DNA of 64,000 nt from Syngnathus acus (GCF_901709675.1 NC_051095.1:20771956-20835955); one strand, 5' to 3'. Shown: positions 23,736 through 35,938, numbered from the stretch's first letter. Program-made: numbers and translations. The notes: a model not told the origin generated them from the sequence alone.

Positions 23736-24670
23736 CAGTCTCACTTGCTGAAATGTTGCATATTCTAGGAAAAAATATTTTGACATCTTGTAATGTTTTT
23801 TAAGAACTACGTATAAAATGTAACGTTTAAGGTTCTGTGATAGCAGATACGAAGGTTTTCAGTAAAAAATGGCGAGGCAGTAAAGGTATCTTTTGTTATG
23901 CCATCTCCAGTGGGTGTGTAGCCCCACAGGTATACCTGACATCTTAATACAGACAAGACTCATGCCACATAATACAGTCTGTTTTATTTTAGCATTTGCA
24001 AATGAGACTGTGTTGTTTCTAAGAAAATTAGTTGAGCTCTGCCCTGAGGTGTGCAGATGACCCAGATACCCTTGTGGCTGTAGGTCAGACGCATGATCAT
24101 CTGGGAAGTATGGTAGTTTTTGTTAAGAGTTCAGAAAGGAATAAGGAAAACAATAAGCAGTGGGAAGAAATAATTGTTACATAGTAGAACAGGGGCATAT
24201 TTAAGTAGAATTGTGTCAAACTGATAACCAAAGTCCTTGATAAGACATCATAGTACTTACTGATCACCCACCCCAGCGCGCCTTCCACCCCCAATGGAGG
24301 GTTATGACTAAAATCCCCCCCTTTGGCCACAGTCTTTTATTTGGGTCAGCAAAAGGCGAGGGAGGAAATGAAATTAAATTAAAGCAGTGGGGTTCAAATG
24401 AATCTCAACATGCAGAACCACATGTAAATGTAAGCAAGAAATAAATGCCTGAGCTGATGCATTTGAGGAAAAATGTAAGCCAGTTAATAAACATCCAGCT
24501 GATTGAAATTTCATTTTCTTTCACTTGGAGTGAAGTTTATATTAACCAAATTTCAATTCCCTGCAGTGAAAACATCTACTGCTGAAACTTAACCAGAACT
24601 ATAAAATTCCACAGCCCCCCTCCGCTAGCCCGACCTAAGATCACGGGTTAAATTGACCTAGCATGTGTGT
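23736..24670. other. Unassigned non-coding stretch
   Basis: Nothing recognised. A 12-nt palindrome CAGGTATACCTG near 23928 is short enough to be chance. Confidence 0.4.
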
Positions 24671-24940
24671 ATTGTATTTTTCAGACTATAAACCGCACCT
24701 GATTATAAGCTGCACCAGCTAAAACTTAAGGGGAAATCCTGTTTTGTTCATATATAAGACGCATTGGACTGCAGGTGTTTTAAATTGTCCTCATTTCTAT
24801 TACCTGTATTACCAAAACAAATCATTTTACAATATCATAATAATTGTGAAAAATCCATAGATAAGTCGCACCGGAGTATAAACTGCAGTGTTCAAAGTTT
24901 GTACAAAAAGTAGCGGTTTATAGTCTTGAAATTACGGTAT
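24671..24940. mobile_element. MITE with ACTATAAACCGC terminal inverted repeats
   Basis: The left end reads ATTTTTCAGACTATAAACCG. The right end reads CGGTTTATAGTCTTGAAATT, which is its inverted partner over about 28 bases with 14 identical in the core (AGACTATAAACCGC). Internal repeats of the same theme (CCTGATTATAAGCTGCACCA, ATAAGTCGCACCGGAGTATA) make it partly self-complementary. No coding capacity. Partial copies are at 9257-9529. This is a very common vertebrate MITE type whose superfamily I cannot settle from sequence alone. Confidence 0.8.
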
Positions 24941-24965
24941 TTGGAATGGTGGGGAGAATCTAGAG

Positions 24966-25250
24966 CAGAGGTCCCCAATCACCGGGCCGCGGACCGATAC
25001 CGGTCCGTGGGTCATTTGGTATCGGGCTGCACAGGAAAAAAAAAAAATGTTTTTTTTATCAACGATCAATTAATTTAGGTCAAGACGCTCGTCCCGGTCA
25101 CGTAACTTGTTTCCCCAGTCGAGCCCGCAAAGCTACGGAGCAGATACTTAATGGTGAGTTTTATCTTTAAGCGGTCTTTATTATAAATGTATTATTTATT
25201 TATACATTTATATAAAGGCCGGTCCGTGAAAATATTGTTTGACATGTAAC
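24966..25250. mobile_element. hAT-like (Charlie-type) relic
   Basis: CAGAGGTCCCCAATCACCGG opens a GC-rich end with CGCGGACCGATACCGGTCCG, a signature of hAT elements whose ends begin CAGGGGTCCCCAA. The matching inner right end GGCCGGTCCGTGAAAATATT lies at 25218-25237, and the last terminal bases are lost. A non-autonomous, internally deleted copy sits only 25 bp from the neighbouring MITE. Confidence 0.7.
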
Positions 25251-26334
25251 CATAGAACACATGGAGAACAGGCAAATCCCCATAGGGAAGCCTCACCCGA
25301 GATTCAAATTGTGCTTGTTACGATATGTAGCCGGCATGAATAGGATGACAACTGTAGCTTTTCTCGCACTCAAGTCTTTCCCGAGGATGATCTTGCGCAC
25401 GTTGCACTTGTGCACTCTATTATGTATGGAAACCATCAAGATACTCTTCTCTCTGTATAGTATTTGCTTGACAAATGGAACCGTGCTCAGCCGAGATTCC
25501 CACGACATCATGATCATACATTAGCACGCAAAGATTTGCAAAAACATATCACTTTGAAATAGCTCAAGCTTTACTGATTGTTGATGGATCTACAGTTCAC
25601 ATGATATGAAAGGCAAATAACTGATTATCCATCCATCCATCCATCCATTTTCTGTACCGCTGATAACTCAAATATAAAAAATATCTGTATTAATTGTATG
25701 TTATGATAATGATTGTACAAAAGTGGAAGAATGAAACTCTACTTATCTGCATGCTTGCATCTTTTTGACCCTGTGTTTTTTTTTTCTTCACGTGCAAACC
25801 ATGAAATGCATGTATGTTTCATAGGCCTTGACACATTTGATTTTAAACAGGGTCACACGCACACAGGGCAAGCATTTATTTATATCTGCCCATATTGTCC
25901 ATACAGTTATGTCCATTCCAGCTCCAAAGTGGTTAGACACTTTAAATTCATTCGTGAGAGTTGAACATTTAGACGCTCACTGCACAAACATTAAGGGTAC
26001 CAACAAAACTTGCAGGGACGTTAAAGGAAAAATTGCAGCACTTAAGATTGTGTTTTAGAAAACACCCATGCATCATCTCCTATTTGTGTACACCACTTAG
26101 AGCTATAGATTTTAACTATTCAATATGCAGTATACAGGTCTTTAGAGAGCTTACATGCTAATCCGCTGGTGCTAGGATGAACACAAACGCTAAAATTCAG
26201 CCATAAATAGTTGTGAAGAAACACTGCACTTACTGACCACGGAAACTGGCATATACCCCTTACAGGTGTAACTACAGGGGAACCTTTTTTCCTCTTTTTT
26301 TATGCTTAGTGTAGCTAATTAAGTAATTTTTTTT
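25251..26334. other. Unassigned stretch with small ATCC tail
   Basis: At 25627-25661, about five ATCC units followed by ATTTTCTGTACCGCT are the reverse-oriented end of the GGAT-tail repeat. The plus frame 25828-26058 (76 aa) has no domain. Nothing else is recognised. Confidence 0.45.
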
Positions 26335-27130
26335 TTATATAAGATGAGATAGAACTTTAATGATCCCACGACGGGGACATTTTTTTCATTCCAGCAGCCC
26401 AACATAGGAAAAGAAAAAAGAATGACAACTACAATATAATAAGTAAACAAGAATACAGTATGCAGCATACACAATATACACAATACGCAATATGAGATGT
26501 ATGAACAGTAATGTTAATATATATGTAGGATAAATATTTAAAGTATGTTGTGTGCATATGGTGAGGACAGTGATGATGGTAGGGTGACTCAGTGGCCCAT
26601 GACATCCCGATATATTGGATAGTCTAACTGCTGTCGAGATGAATGACCTACTAAAATGCTCTTTTCTGCAGCGGGGATGTCTCTGTCTCTGACTGAAGGA
26701 GCTGCTCAGGTTACCTATGTAGAGGGTGGTGGGGATCGTCCATGATGGATGTCAGCTTTGCTAACATCCTCCTCTCTTCCACCACCACCACCACGGACAC
26801 CAGAGGACATCCCAGCAGAGAGCCAGCATTCCGTACCAGCTTGTCAATCCCAGTCCTGTCCCTCACAGTGCATCCGCTCCCCCAGCAGACCACAGCATAG
26901 AAAAGTAAAAAGTATAAACGTCTAACAGAGTCTTGCTGACTCCAAAAGACCTCAGTCTCCTCAACAGGTGGATTCGACTCTGGCCCTTCTTGTACAGTCG
27001 ATATTTGTAGTCCAGTCCAGCATGTTATTGAGGTGAACACCAAGGTACTTCTAAGAGACCACTGCCTCAATGTCCTTACCCTGGATGTTCGCTGGTGCTG
27101 TGGCGGTGACTTCATAAGGGCCAGCACGAT
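26335..27130 (-). mobile_element. Rex1/L2-type LINE, 3' part with pol C-terminus
   Basis: On the minus strand the text gives VRRLYFLL, FYAVVCWGSGCTVRDR and RMLAKLTSIMDDPHHPLH in order. These pieces are familiar from the C-terminal end of fish Rex1/L2-like reverse transcriptase proteins. The 138-aa frame covers them, but its N-terminal third (27000-27127) is in the wrong frame: recognisable words there, such as a LNNMLDW-like stretch, lie in another frame, so at least one frameshift is present. Downstream on the minus strand, 26335-26700 is a 3' UTR that ends with the family-typical CCCGTCGTGGGATCATTAAA. The catalytic core and endonuclease are missing, and the copy is 5'-truncated and dead. 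Confidence 0.8.
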
Positions 27131-27797
27131 GTTGTTATCTAATATTTAATCCATTATGCATCACATTCTCATTGCCATTTCTAAACGAATGTTACAATAA
27201 CCTTGCAAAAGATGAAAAGCACACGTAATACATACACTACAGAAACAAATTATTCAGGGCAAACACACACACAGCTATTATTTACACATCATGAGCACAG
27301 ATATAGTGCATATCCACCCGCCTTTACAACCCTAAAAAAATCCACTGCAACAAATTGCCTAAAGAATTGATCTAATTAGTCAATCGTCGACACGTGTATT
27401 CTGTTAACAGTATAAACACAGCTGTTCCGTGAAGCACCCGGGGGGTTATGAGAGAATATTAGAAAACAAATAGCACCATGAAGCCACAAGAGCACACCAG
27501 GCAGGAAAGTTTAGCAGAGTAAGTTTCTCCATCTGAAAATCCTCACATTTCCCTTTCTTGCTGGAAGCAAAAATAGGCAACTTTTACAGCAGCGATAATT
27601 AATGCAATTCATGTATTACTACTATTGATATTAATACTGTAAATCACCATAACATTATTATTGCTAATACAATTAAAAACAATATTCACTGCTCCCTTTT
27701 CCTTGCTGCAGACACTGCCCTACTGATGCTCCTTGTCCCTTAACAACACCGGTCAGAGTGGAAAAAGACAACCACTACAAATTCAATCTCTGGTTTG
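27131..27797. other. Unassigned non-coding stretch
   Basis: Nothing recognised. ATA-rich runs occur at 27605-27690. Confidence 0.4.
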
Positions 27798-28374
27798 TTA
27801 ACCCTTAAATGCAAAAGGGAGTCTGATTTCTATGTATGTAATTGTGACAGTTTTTAAGTGAGTGCATTCTTTGCCACACTTTTCCATGCATGGGGTCAAA
27901 AATGACTCAGGGTCTGACATCACAGATCCTCAAAAGATTCCCGAATTAAGGGCACAGACTGTTGTTGGTCCATCCATAATTACAGGGTCACATAAAAATC
28001 AACCCCCTCTTCATGATGAACAGTATCAGTTGGACACAGATGAGTTTTCTGATGAGGCCTCTGAAGAGCAAGACAAATGGAATACGAGGAGGAGGAGGAT
28101 AGGCCTATTGTGTGCAAGCGAATGGGCCACAAGGGCTCTTACTGTAGATAACTCCGAGCCAGGCCAAAACACCAAGCCACAATATGAGAGTCAGGCCAGG
28201 ACCCGCACTCGAGAATATCATGTCAAATGTGAATCAATTTCTGTTTCTGACCAAAACATAAAAAATAAATCATTACTTTCATCAGTATATGAGACAAATG
28301 CGTTAACGTTTACAGCAAAAAAAAAAAAAAAGTTCATTCTAGCAAGGGTCATTTTTTTCCCCATTGGCCATGCA
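27798..28374 (+). mobile_element. Possible piggyBac-like 5' end with acidic open frame
   Basis: TTAACCCTTAAATGC at 27798-27812 has the TTAA target and CCCTT start of many piggyBac-like elements, and GGGGTCAAAAATGAC (27892-27906) is a word often seen just inside such ends. The longest frame of the window (27862-28461, 199 aa) starts here. Its middle is acidic (DTDEFSDEASEEQD) and is followed by RRRR, like the disordered N-terminus of piggyBac transposases. No DDD catalytic segment follows, and the last 30 residues lie in a retroposon tail. The frame may equally be chance. A poly-A run at 28318-28332 interrupts it. Confidence 0.3.
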
Positions 28375-28546
28375 TCTATAGTAATGGGCAAGGGTTCCTT
28401 CCTCAAGGGTGTTTTTTCTCGCCTCTTGTGCCTAAAGCTTGCTCATACAGGGTTCAGTTGATCTTTGGAAACATGCTCCAAAATACCTTGAGATTATTTG
28501 CACAGTGTCCAAGCAATTTATTTGAATTGAATTGAATTGACAACTG
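28375..28546 (+). repeat. Fish retroposon 3' end (TTCCTTCC...TTGAATTGAATTGAA)
   Basis: GGGTTCCTTCCTCAAGGGTG, then TTTTTTCTCGCCTCTTGTGC, GCTTGCTCATACAGGGTT and a TTGAATTGAATTGAATTGAC terminus follow the order of a common teleost LINE/SINE 3' region. The body upstream is missing. Confidence 0.65.
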
Positions 28547-28844
28547 AAATTGGTTGTGAGTGTGTAAGGTCTTCCAGTTCTCCTAAGTGCTCTATCGCCA
28601 CGCTCTCTTTCACCTCCACACTTCTGCTGAGCCTGCATGTTTCCTTAGCTGAAACATATTACCCACAAACTATTGCAGGTTAGACCAAAATAGCAGAAAA
28701 ACTGGCGACATTCTGTGAAATTCCTGTTCCTTTCAGCTTATCTCAGTTGATGGGCATGTGGATGCAGTCTTGGTTTCGATCAAAAATACTCATTTGTTAA
28801 AATGCTCAAAGTTCTGCACTTGATTCTTGGTCAGTGATGGTGTG

Positions 28845-28960
28845 CATGTGGATGGTAATTCATCTCTAGATGTGTACCGTGAGTTGTTAGCAAGCAGTTC
28901 AGGTTGGAGTCTGCCTTTTGCCCGATGTCAGCTGGAATAGGTTTCTGGATCACCCCCCCT
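28845..28960 (+). repeat. Diverged GGAT-tail repeat fragment
   Basis: AGTTCAGGTTGGAGTCTGCC and CCCGATGTCAGCTGGAATAG align with the plus strand of the family seen at 61176-61312 and, reversed, at 31452-31782. It is strongly diverged. Confidence 0.55.
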
Positions 28961-31451
28961 CAAGGCTTCACTTCAAAACTTCAAAAGTATTGTAGCTTTA
29001 ATTGCAGCAAATGGAGATTCTATACAGTAGTGACTCAGGGGGACTGAATACATTTGCACTCCAAAGTGAAAAATGTGAAAATCATGTATCATTTACTTTT
29101 TACTTCACATTACAGTAGGTGCTACTTGGCGCTAGTCTGTCAAAGGAAATCCTAATAAAACATTGTTTGCAGTTATCACTTAGTATAAAATGTAGAAAAG
29201 TTTAAGTGAAATATATATATTTTTGCAAACCTTTTGATTGCTCTTTGTTAAGCCAAACAAACAAATGCAGTTGCCTATTTCCCTAGAGTAGAAATGTACA
29301 ATTTAGTTTCCAGTGTTCAATATGTTACAGTAGATTGGTCCAACTAAATTGGCTGTCAATCAGCAGCATTTGACTTTGGATCGCCCACCTTATTTATTCT
29401 CACTGATATTTGACAATTTAAAGATAAGCCCGATTGTCAAAGCATACATTTGCAGCAACATGTCAAGTTTGGGACATAATCTTGGATAAAAGAATCTCCA
29501 AAATGGAGATGTTCCTATGGAGATGCATAATTAAAAGGCATTCATTCATGCACAAACAAACACAGGAAGACAAGTTCTGCATTCATTATTGAGATTTCAA
29601 GAGTTCTCACATTAAATATAGAAATTGTTCTTACTGTAACAGAAACGTTTGTCCAATGTGACAGTTCAAATTTTCTCAAGTCAAGCTATATACAAGAGGT
29701 GAGACAAAATAATGCAATATATTGTTTCAATTGTAATAATTTAGGCCCTTTTCATAAAAAAAAGGGCAATATTGAATTTGTTATGGCTTTGATATTCGGC
29801 ATTTGAATGTTATTGTTATGTAAAATTTGTTGTCAAATTATTTTTATATTCCCAGTTCAACTGCATATATTATCGTGGGGATAAATTGTTTATGCAAATG
29901 CTTCTGTGAAATGGCTCTCTGGGTTATTTTCTCTGCATTGTGAGCATCACCTTTTTCCGTGGCACAATTAAGACTTTCAGATCAATGTTGACTCATGGGC
30001 ACATTAGAAATGCAATGTCGTTGTGGTCATTTCTGATTATCATTGCAATTAAAATCGATGCTACCTTCTCTTCCTTTTTAGGTCATTTCAGGGTGTGATT
30101 ACTGCAGCCACACGTGTCAGATTTATTGTTTATTTCACCAGGAAAAATATGTTGCAATATGTGCTGAGCATCTTTCTATCCCTTCGAGAAGAGTTCTATT
30201 ATTCTGTCATTCTACGGAGAGTTGGAGAACACATTTAACTTTTCTCATTAAGCAGTCGAATAATTTGATTGTAAAAGTATTGAGTGACTTCAAGTATGAG
30301 AACCTAAGCATCTGATGTACACAGTCTGAATAAAAGCACATTTGGCCTCTCTCCTTTTGTCTAATTTCTCTTCTCCCAATCCCATTCTGTTGCAGCTATT
30401 TGTAGGTTTTTCAAAACTTGCTCTCTTCATCTTCATGAGCACTTTCATTTGGATCATTATGGATGGCAAGCTGAATAGTAGCAGTGGAGGAGGTAGCGCA
30501 TAAGAAGCAGTTGGGTGGTAGGGGGGCTTGTGGGAAGACGTTAAAAGTACTATATATAGTGTTGAGCGTGGGTAGCTATCGTATTGACGGGAATGGCACA
30601 TGACTTCTTTCTGAATCAAAAGAAACAGGAGAGTGGATAATATGACAGGGAGAGTAGTGAAAGAAAAATGAAATATGCCTGTTTGTGTGAGTGTGCATAA
30701 ATGGCAATGTGTTACCCCCAGTGCTTTAAGTGGGCCGATATACACCGGTACCAGCACTTCTCAATTCTAGCCTCGAGTGTAACAGGACATTTTACGAGGT
30801 ACCTGAACCTCACATGAGCCTATTGTTGCCCTCTTTTCTCTATTTCTCTCGTGCTCTTTGTGATACCCATACAAGTCATTGAGTAATTCAGGCACTTCAA
30901 ACACATTCAGCAAATACTAAGGATTTTTATCTTTTTCTGGTAACAGGTTATTTGCTGTCCATGACATCATTTAGACATGTAAAGGAAACTCCAAACATAC
31001 GTAACAACGCCGCCAACGCAAAAGTTTACTTCAAAATAGAAACTTAATAAAGAATACAATGACATCAATGCAATAGCCTAAGATTTTATTTTGAAGTAAG
31101 CTCTCGCGGCGTGTGGTGGTATTTTGGCCAACTTGACTGTACTTCGACATTTTGGCTTGCATTATCCAAGTTTTTGTTGCCATCACAGAGTTGCGAACAA
31201 CATCAACACTGCCATCCCAAATCATATTCATCCGCTAATTAAGAACGCTAAGAAACCACTAGTTAATTATGCTGTCATTGTAAGATTCAAGTGTTCGCCT
31301 CTAACTGGTAGCGGTGAGTGCAACAACAGTGTCTGACAGCTGATTTGCTTTCATAATAACAATAATATTAATCTACTCGACTGGTTATCCAAAGGCTTAT
31401 TTTTACAGTTCTCTAATATTAATCAATGTCATGTCATCAGTTTGGACTTTT
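28961..31451. other. Unassigned non-coding stretch
   Basis: AT-rich sequence without recognised genes. The minus frame 30290-30757 (155 aa) has no motif. CAGTGCTTTAAGTGG at 30719-30733, followed by ACACCGGTACCAGCACTTCT, may be an end of an unidentified DNA transposon. Confidence 0.4.
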
Positions 31452-31782
31452 TCCACCATCCATTATCTGCACCGCTTATCCTCACGAGGGTTGTGGGTGT
31501 GCTGGAGCCTATCCCAGCTGACATCAAGTCAGTGGGCGGGGGACACCCTGAACTGTTTGCCACCCAATCGCAGGGCACACATTAACAAAAACATTCACAC
31601 TCACACCTACGGACAATTTGTAGTGGTCAATCGGCCTACCATGCATCTCTGCAATGTGGTAGGAAAACGGAATACCCGGTAGAAAGCCACGCAAGCACGG
31701 GGAGAACATTCAAACTTCACACAGGAAGGCCAATCAATCTGAACTGTGAATCGACGCACTAACCAATGCTCCACCATGCAGC
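31452..31782 (-). repeat. GGAT-tail fish repeat, nearly full-length block
   Basis: The order CCATTATCTGCACCGCTTAT, GGAGCCTATCCCAGCTGACA, GGGGGACACCCTGAACTGTT, CAATTTGTAGTGGTCAATCG, ACGGGGAGAACATTCAAACT and GCACTAACCAATGCTCCACC is that of an extremely abundant teleost repeat. On the minus strand it should end in a (GGAT)n run, and CCACCATCC remains of it. I regard it as the 3' non-coding part of an RTE-type LINE (Rex3/Expander group). That assignment is from memory. Other pieces lie near 6319, 25627, 28845, 41953, 49569, 57943 and 61176. Confidence 0.8.
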
Positions 31783-32687
31783 ATTTGGACTTTTTTAATT
31801 TACCGAAATAAAATAAATTCATTTTAGTTTCATTATCTCCATCTGCTCCAGGTGACAAATCCCAAATAGTCTATTTTGAATTTTTTTCTTTCTTTCAATG
31901 TATATGCACAATTAATACATCCCTCCCTTGAGTACAGTCACGGTTATTAAATAATCAATAACACTATTCTCATTAAAGTTACTGCAGAATCAATGCTAGA
32001 TTCTGATTACAACTCTGACCTGAACCAATGTGTACAATATTCTAATGAACTCCACTGTAATTGGGATTTGTCTTGAGATTCCATTGATCAATAACGTGCT
32101 GCTGTATAATGCAACAGAAAACAATCTCACTGTGCTACGGGATGAAAAGTGGCGAGCACCAGGCTATGGTAAAACTATGCGCCTTTGAGCTTTACTTTAT
32201 TACACACCTTAAACAAAAAGTCCCATAGCTATTGCAATAAAAACTAATAGCTGCTTGTTAAGTACCTCCTGATACTCTCAACAAGAGAGACAGTGTTCTC
32301 ACACAGCCAAGTCCCACTGAAACGCAGCCCTAGATAAGTAAGTTGGCCTCAGTAGGCCAACCTGTTCGGATTTAGGTACACACTCGTCAAACTTAATGAC
32401 ACCATTAGATGATTAAAAGCCCGTGATAAATTACCATTGTTATATCATCAGAAATGAAACTCTTAGAAAACAATACCCTTCTCCATCATGCTCTATAGAA
32501 ACACTGTGAGAGCTACTGACAGTGCGCTATTTGTGCCGTTGAACTCCGTTGCCAGTATGTTTTGGGTGATTTTTTTGCAAATCAGTTTGGTGTTTCAGTA
32601 ATGTTTCAGAATGTTTCATTAAAGTGGGAAGTCAACGCCAACATTTTATTTACAATAATATGTGTCCCTACTAGTCTAGACATGGCA
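31783..32687. other. Unassigned non-coding stretch
   Basis: No element or gene recognised. Confidence 0.4.
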
Positions 32688-33009
32688 TTCTGATTAATAT
32701 TGCATTTGTGGAATATGAGTTAAGCAGCAAAGATTTACCAGTTCATATCCATCTCAAGGGTTGGCCAGTTTGTTACTTGCTGTCGATTGAAAATGACATC
32801 ACAGTTGCTCGCTCTCAGGTTACAACCATCTCATCTAGGTCTCATCTTTAAAAAAATTGGTGAGCCATGATCGGTTGTGACCTGAGATGGCAAAGGTGAT
32901 GTCATTTTCAGTTGACATCAAGTGGCAAAATGGGCGCCCCCAGAGATGATAAAAACAGGTGGATTTTGCCAGTTTAATTCATATTCCACAAACAAAACAT
33001 TAATCAGAA
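32688..33009. mobile_element. Palindromic MITE, copy 2 (both arms present)
   Basis: TTCTGATTAAT at the left end is the inverse of ATTAATCAGAA at the right. The similarity continues for roughly 120-150 bases: TTTGTGGAATATGAGTTAA answers TTAATTCATATTCCACAAA, and GAAAATGACATCAC answers GTGATGTCATTTTC. Between the arms lie about 90 bases, including TGAGCCATGATCGGTTGTGA. There is no coding capacity. The element is non-autonomous and could fold into a long hairpin. Copy 1 is at 22989. I could not fix a target duplication. Confidence 0.8.
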
Positions 33010-34017
33010 CACTGTGTTTTGAATAGCTGGGCTGCACAGAACATTTTAGAAATACAATTTTGGGATTGACCCACTAAGATTTCTACATTCAAACATATTT
33101 AAAATAAAAAAAAATGGGTCACTCAATGGGTGCTAAAAGTTGCTCATTGGTACTGCTCATCATTCTATCAAACTTGTAAGACAAAACGACATCCATCTCA
33201 CGTTCGTAGTGCAGTGATCACATTGACTAATAAAATTCCATGACACCTGCTCAAAATTTAGAGGCTGATAATTATTATTATTATTATTTATTATTATTAT
33301 AATCATGGGATGGCATTGTACTATCTTTTTTCAGCGGAATGTTGTAAGCGAATAGAAGTTCTTTTTTAGTGGCATACTAACAATTAGTTCAGTCTGTCAT
33401 GGAGGAGAGTGGTGTCAGTTGCATAATACAGCAATCATTTTGCTATCATGGGCTGTTCAATTAAGACAGAGAAACAGAGAAATGGAGAGTCTCAAGGAGA
33501 TTAAATATAAGCACTGAAATCAAGGAAGGAAACAGAGGCGAAGAATCTTGAGAGGGTTCTCCAAACGGTGTTAAAACTGAATCAGCTAAAAATGTTGATT
33601 ATATAAATAATCTGAAATATTAGATCACAGTTGAAATAGCAAACAAAAGGGTAGAAATGAAAACCAGAGGGAAAGCATGACTAAAGGAAACGAAAAGGGC
33701 TGGGTAAATTCATTTAGATGTTGGAAATTAAAACATTAATGACCCGATAATCTAAACAAACAATTTGAGTTAGAACACTTGATGGACGCAAATAAAGAAG
33801 TGGAAATGAAGGTAGACAGAAAGAGCAAGAAAGCAGACAAATTAGATTAGAAACAAACGAATTAGCCAATGTTGCAAGAAAGGCTATGGGATTTGTGATG
33901 GCAATATACTGTATGCAAATGTGCAGTACTACAATAGCTTGATAAATTCCGAACTTAAGTAAAGGGACAGACATGGTGGTCAAGTTCATATGAGAACATT
34001 TTCATTATGTATGCATG
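33010..34017. other. Unassigned stretch with ATT run and purine-rich part
   Basis: An ATT microsatellite lies at 33269-33302. The segment 33465-33680 is purine-rich on the plus strand. No gene is seen. Confidence 0.45.
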
Positions 34018-34326
34018 TTAAAAGTTAAAGTCCCAATGATCGTCACACACACATCTGGGTGTGGTGAAATTTGTCCTCTGCATTTAACCCATTCCCGTGT
34101 GATTTTGATCCAGCCCCTGGGGGACAGGGGAAGAGTGAGCAGCAGCGGTGCCGCGCTCAGGAATCATTTGGTGATCTAACCCCCCAATTCCGACCCTTAA
34201 TGCTGAGTGCCAAGCAGGAAGGCAATGGGTCCCATTTTTATAGTCTTTGGTATGACCCGGCCGGGGTTTGAACCCACAACCTTCCAGTCTCTGGGGCGGA
34301 CACTCTACCACTAGGCCACTGAGCTG
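34018..34326 (-). mobile_element. tRNA-derived SINE, near full length
   Basis: The tRNA-like head is at the right on the minus strand. The A box TGGCCTAGTGG is the complement of 34308-34318, and the B box GGTTCAAACCC is the complement of 34264-34274. Both match the Pol III internal promoter consensus. The body carries ACCAAAGACTATAAAAATGG, CTTGGCACTCAGCATTAAGG and GGGGGTTAGATCACCAAATG. The left (3') end reads ATTGGGACTTTAACTTTTAA on the minus strand. This is a widespread teleost SINE whose exact family I will not fix. Head and tail are both present, so it is close to complete. The open frames across it are meaningless. Confidence 0.9.
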
Positions 34327-35879
34327 GTATGTATTTCATGTCCCATTTTTCGAGATCGATACATACTATATTTACACTTATCTAAAGTCTGCAATAACTG
34401 TCCACTTAAAATACAATTTAGGAAGGAGCTACCGTTACAAATCTCTAAAGAGTATCCAACTAATTTCTAAGGACAAGCCAGAATTTTGTTGCTTGACTGA
34501 TCACCAGAGCCAAACTGTACCTCTCTATTTACTTGATTCCATGGGCTTACTGCAAAATTTGGAATAGAATTAGAAACCTTTCTCCCAACCAATTGAGATC
34601 AAACTCTGCAATTAGAACCTACTAGAGCACTACATTTCAAGAGTGCATATTTGCTTGTGATTTCCAGAATCAATAAAAGCAGAGGTAGAGCCTTCTGCTA
34701 TTAGTCGCCTGCTTCAAAGAATAATTTTCCATATTTTCCCCAATGTTAAATATTACCTTTTGATAAAACTTAGATTCAGGTCTGACTCATTTATTATTTT
34801 TAATAGTATGAGTCATACAAGCAAGTCATGCTGATAGAAGACCTTGATTGCAAATACATAATATCCCACTGCTGCTATTATTGTTACAGTCTTTGCTCTG
34901 TGCATTGACCTTGTTTATACATATGTATTGTATACTGGTTTACTCATCTAGACCTACTGAATAGAAAGTCAATATTTAAAAACAATTGAAAGAACTTCCA
35001 CATATTCCACACTATTTTATTTTTATTCTGACGTTAATACAATTTAATGTGTGAGGAACCTTACGTCTTTGGATTCTGGAGTTGTTCCTACATAGCTGCT
35101 GATTAAGTGTGTGAATACATTTACTGGTGGCATTGAAGGGGCTTGAACGTTATATCACTTCAAACCAAAGAGCTGCATCGTCTATGCCTGGGCAGCCACT
35201 TATAATTTGATGAGAGTGAGATGAATGATGAGAGTGTCTATCTTTATGGTTTTAAGAGAAGATGACTCTCTTCCTTGGCACCCACAAGCACCTTTAGTGC
35301 ATTAAATATAAGGTACAAAACCTTAATAGGTAATTCAATGTGACAGTTTTAACAGACACTTACTTTTAAACTTCAAATGGTTGCTGACGTGCTTGTGAAT
35401 GGGCAGGTGCCATGGGTAAATATGATTTTCAACATATATGACAAATCAACCTAATTCACTCACTAACAGACATTTAAGAAATGTTTTACATTTAAAATGA
35501 AATGATTGCTATAATAGACAAATGAAAAAAAAATGAAATTAGTGCTATAATAGACAAAAAACAACAACATCAAATCCCTTTGTAGTAAAGCATTTCCCAA
35601 CAACAAAAACAACTTAAACAAAATATTATTTTTGACTAATGGATGGATGAATGGACTGTATTCAGCTGTCATTTATTGTTGACTTGCATACTTTATGTGC
35701 ATGTAATTCTTAGTGTCCAAATCAGCTTTGCTTGTGGTTTACCTTGACAGCCCCCCCTCCAAAAAAAACCCAACAACATCTGAATAAAACATAATTTGTT
35801 TGACTTCATGACATAATGCATTTTGATAGTTCTTACCACAAATTGCATCTCTCCTGTTGGATGCTTTATTTGCAAAGTA

Positions 35880-35882
<3 letters not shown>
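34327..35882. other. Unassigned non-coding stretch
   Basis: Nothing recognised. Confidence 0.4.

Positions 35883-35935
<53 letters not shown>
35883..35935 (+). repeat. TG microsatellite
   Basis: About 26 uninterrupted TG units, followed by TTTGGAGATACGTGCACGTG. Confidence 0.95.

Positions 35936-35938
<3 letters not shown>

Noticed and set aside
30290-30757. 155-aa minus-strand frame
   Set aside because: No domain, no conserved motif and atypical composition; a frame of this length is expected by chance in 64 kb.
30719-30770. Possible transposon end CAGTGCTTTAAGTGG
   Set aside because: Only one end seen, with no partner and no target duplication.
31090-31260. Possible BED zinc-finger remnant of a hAT transposase
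   Set aside because: GVWWYFG and an H-rich stretch are suggestive, but no cysteine pair is left and frames shift, so the match is not supportable.
34084-34311. Frames across the 34 kb segment, and a possible tRNA gene
   Set aside because: The A and B boxes belong to a SINE head followed by SINE body and tail. No full cloverleaf can be drawn.
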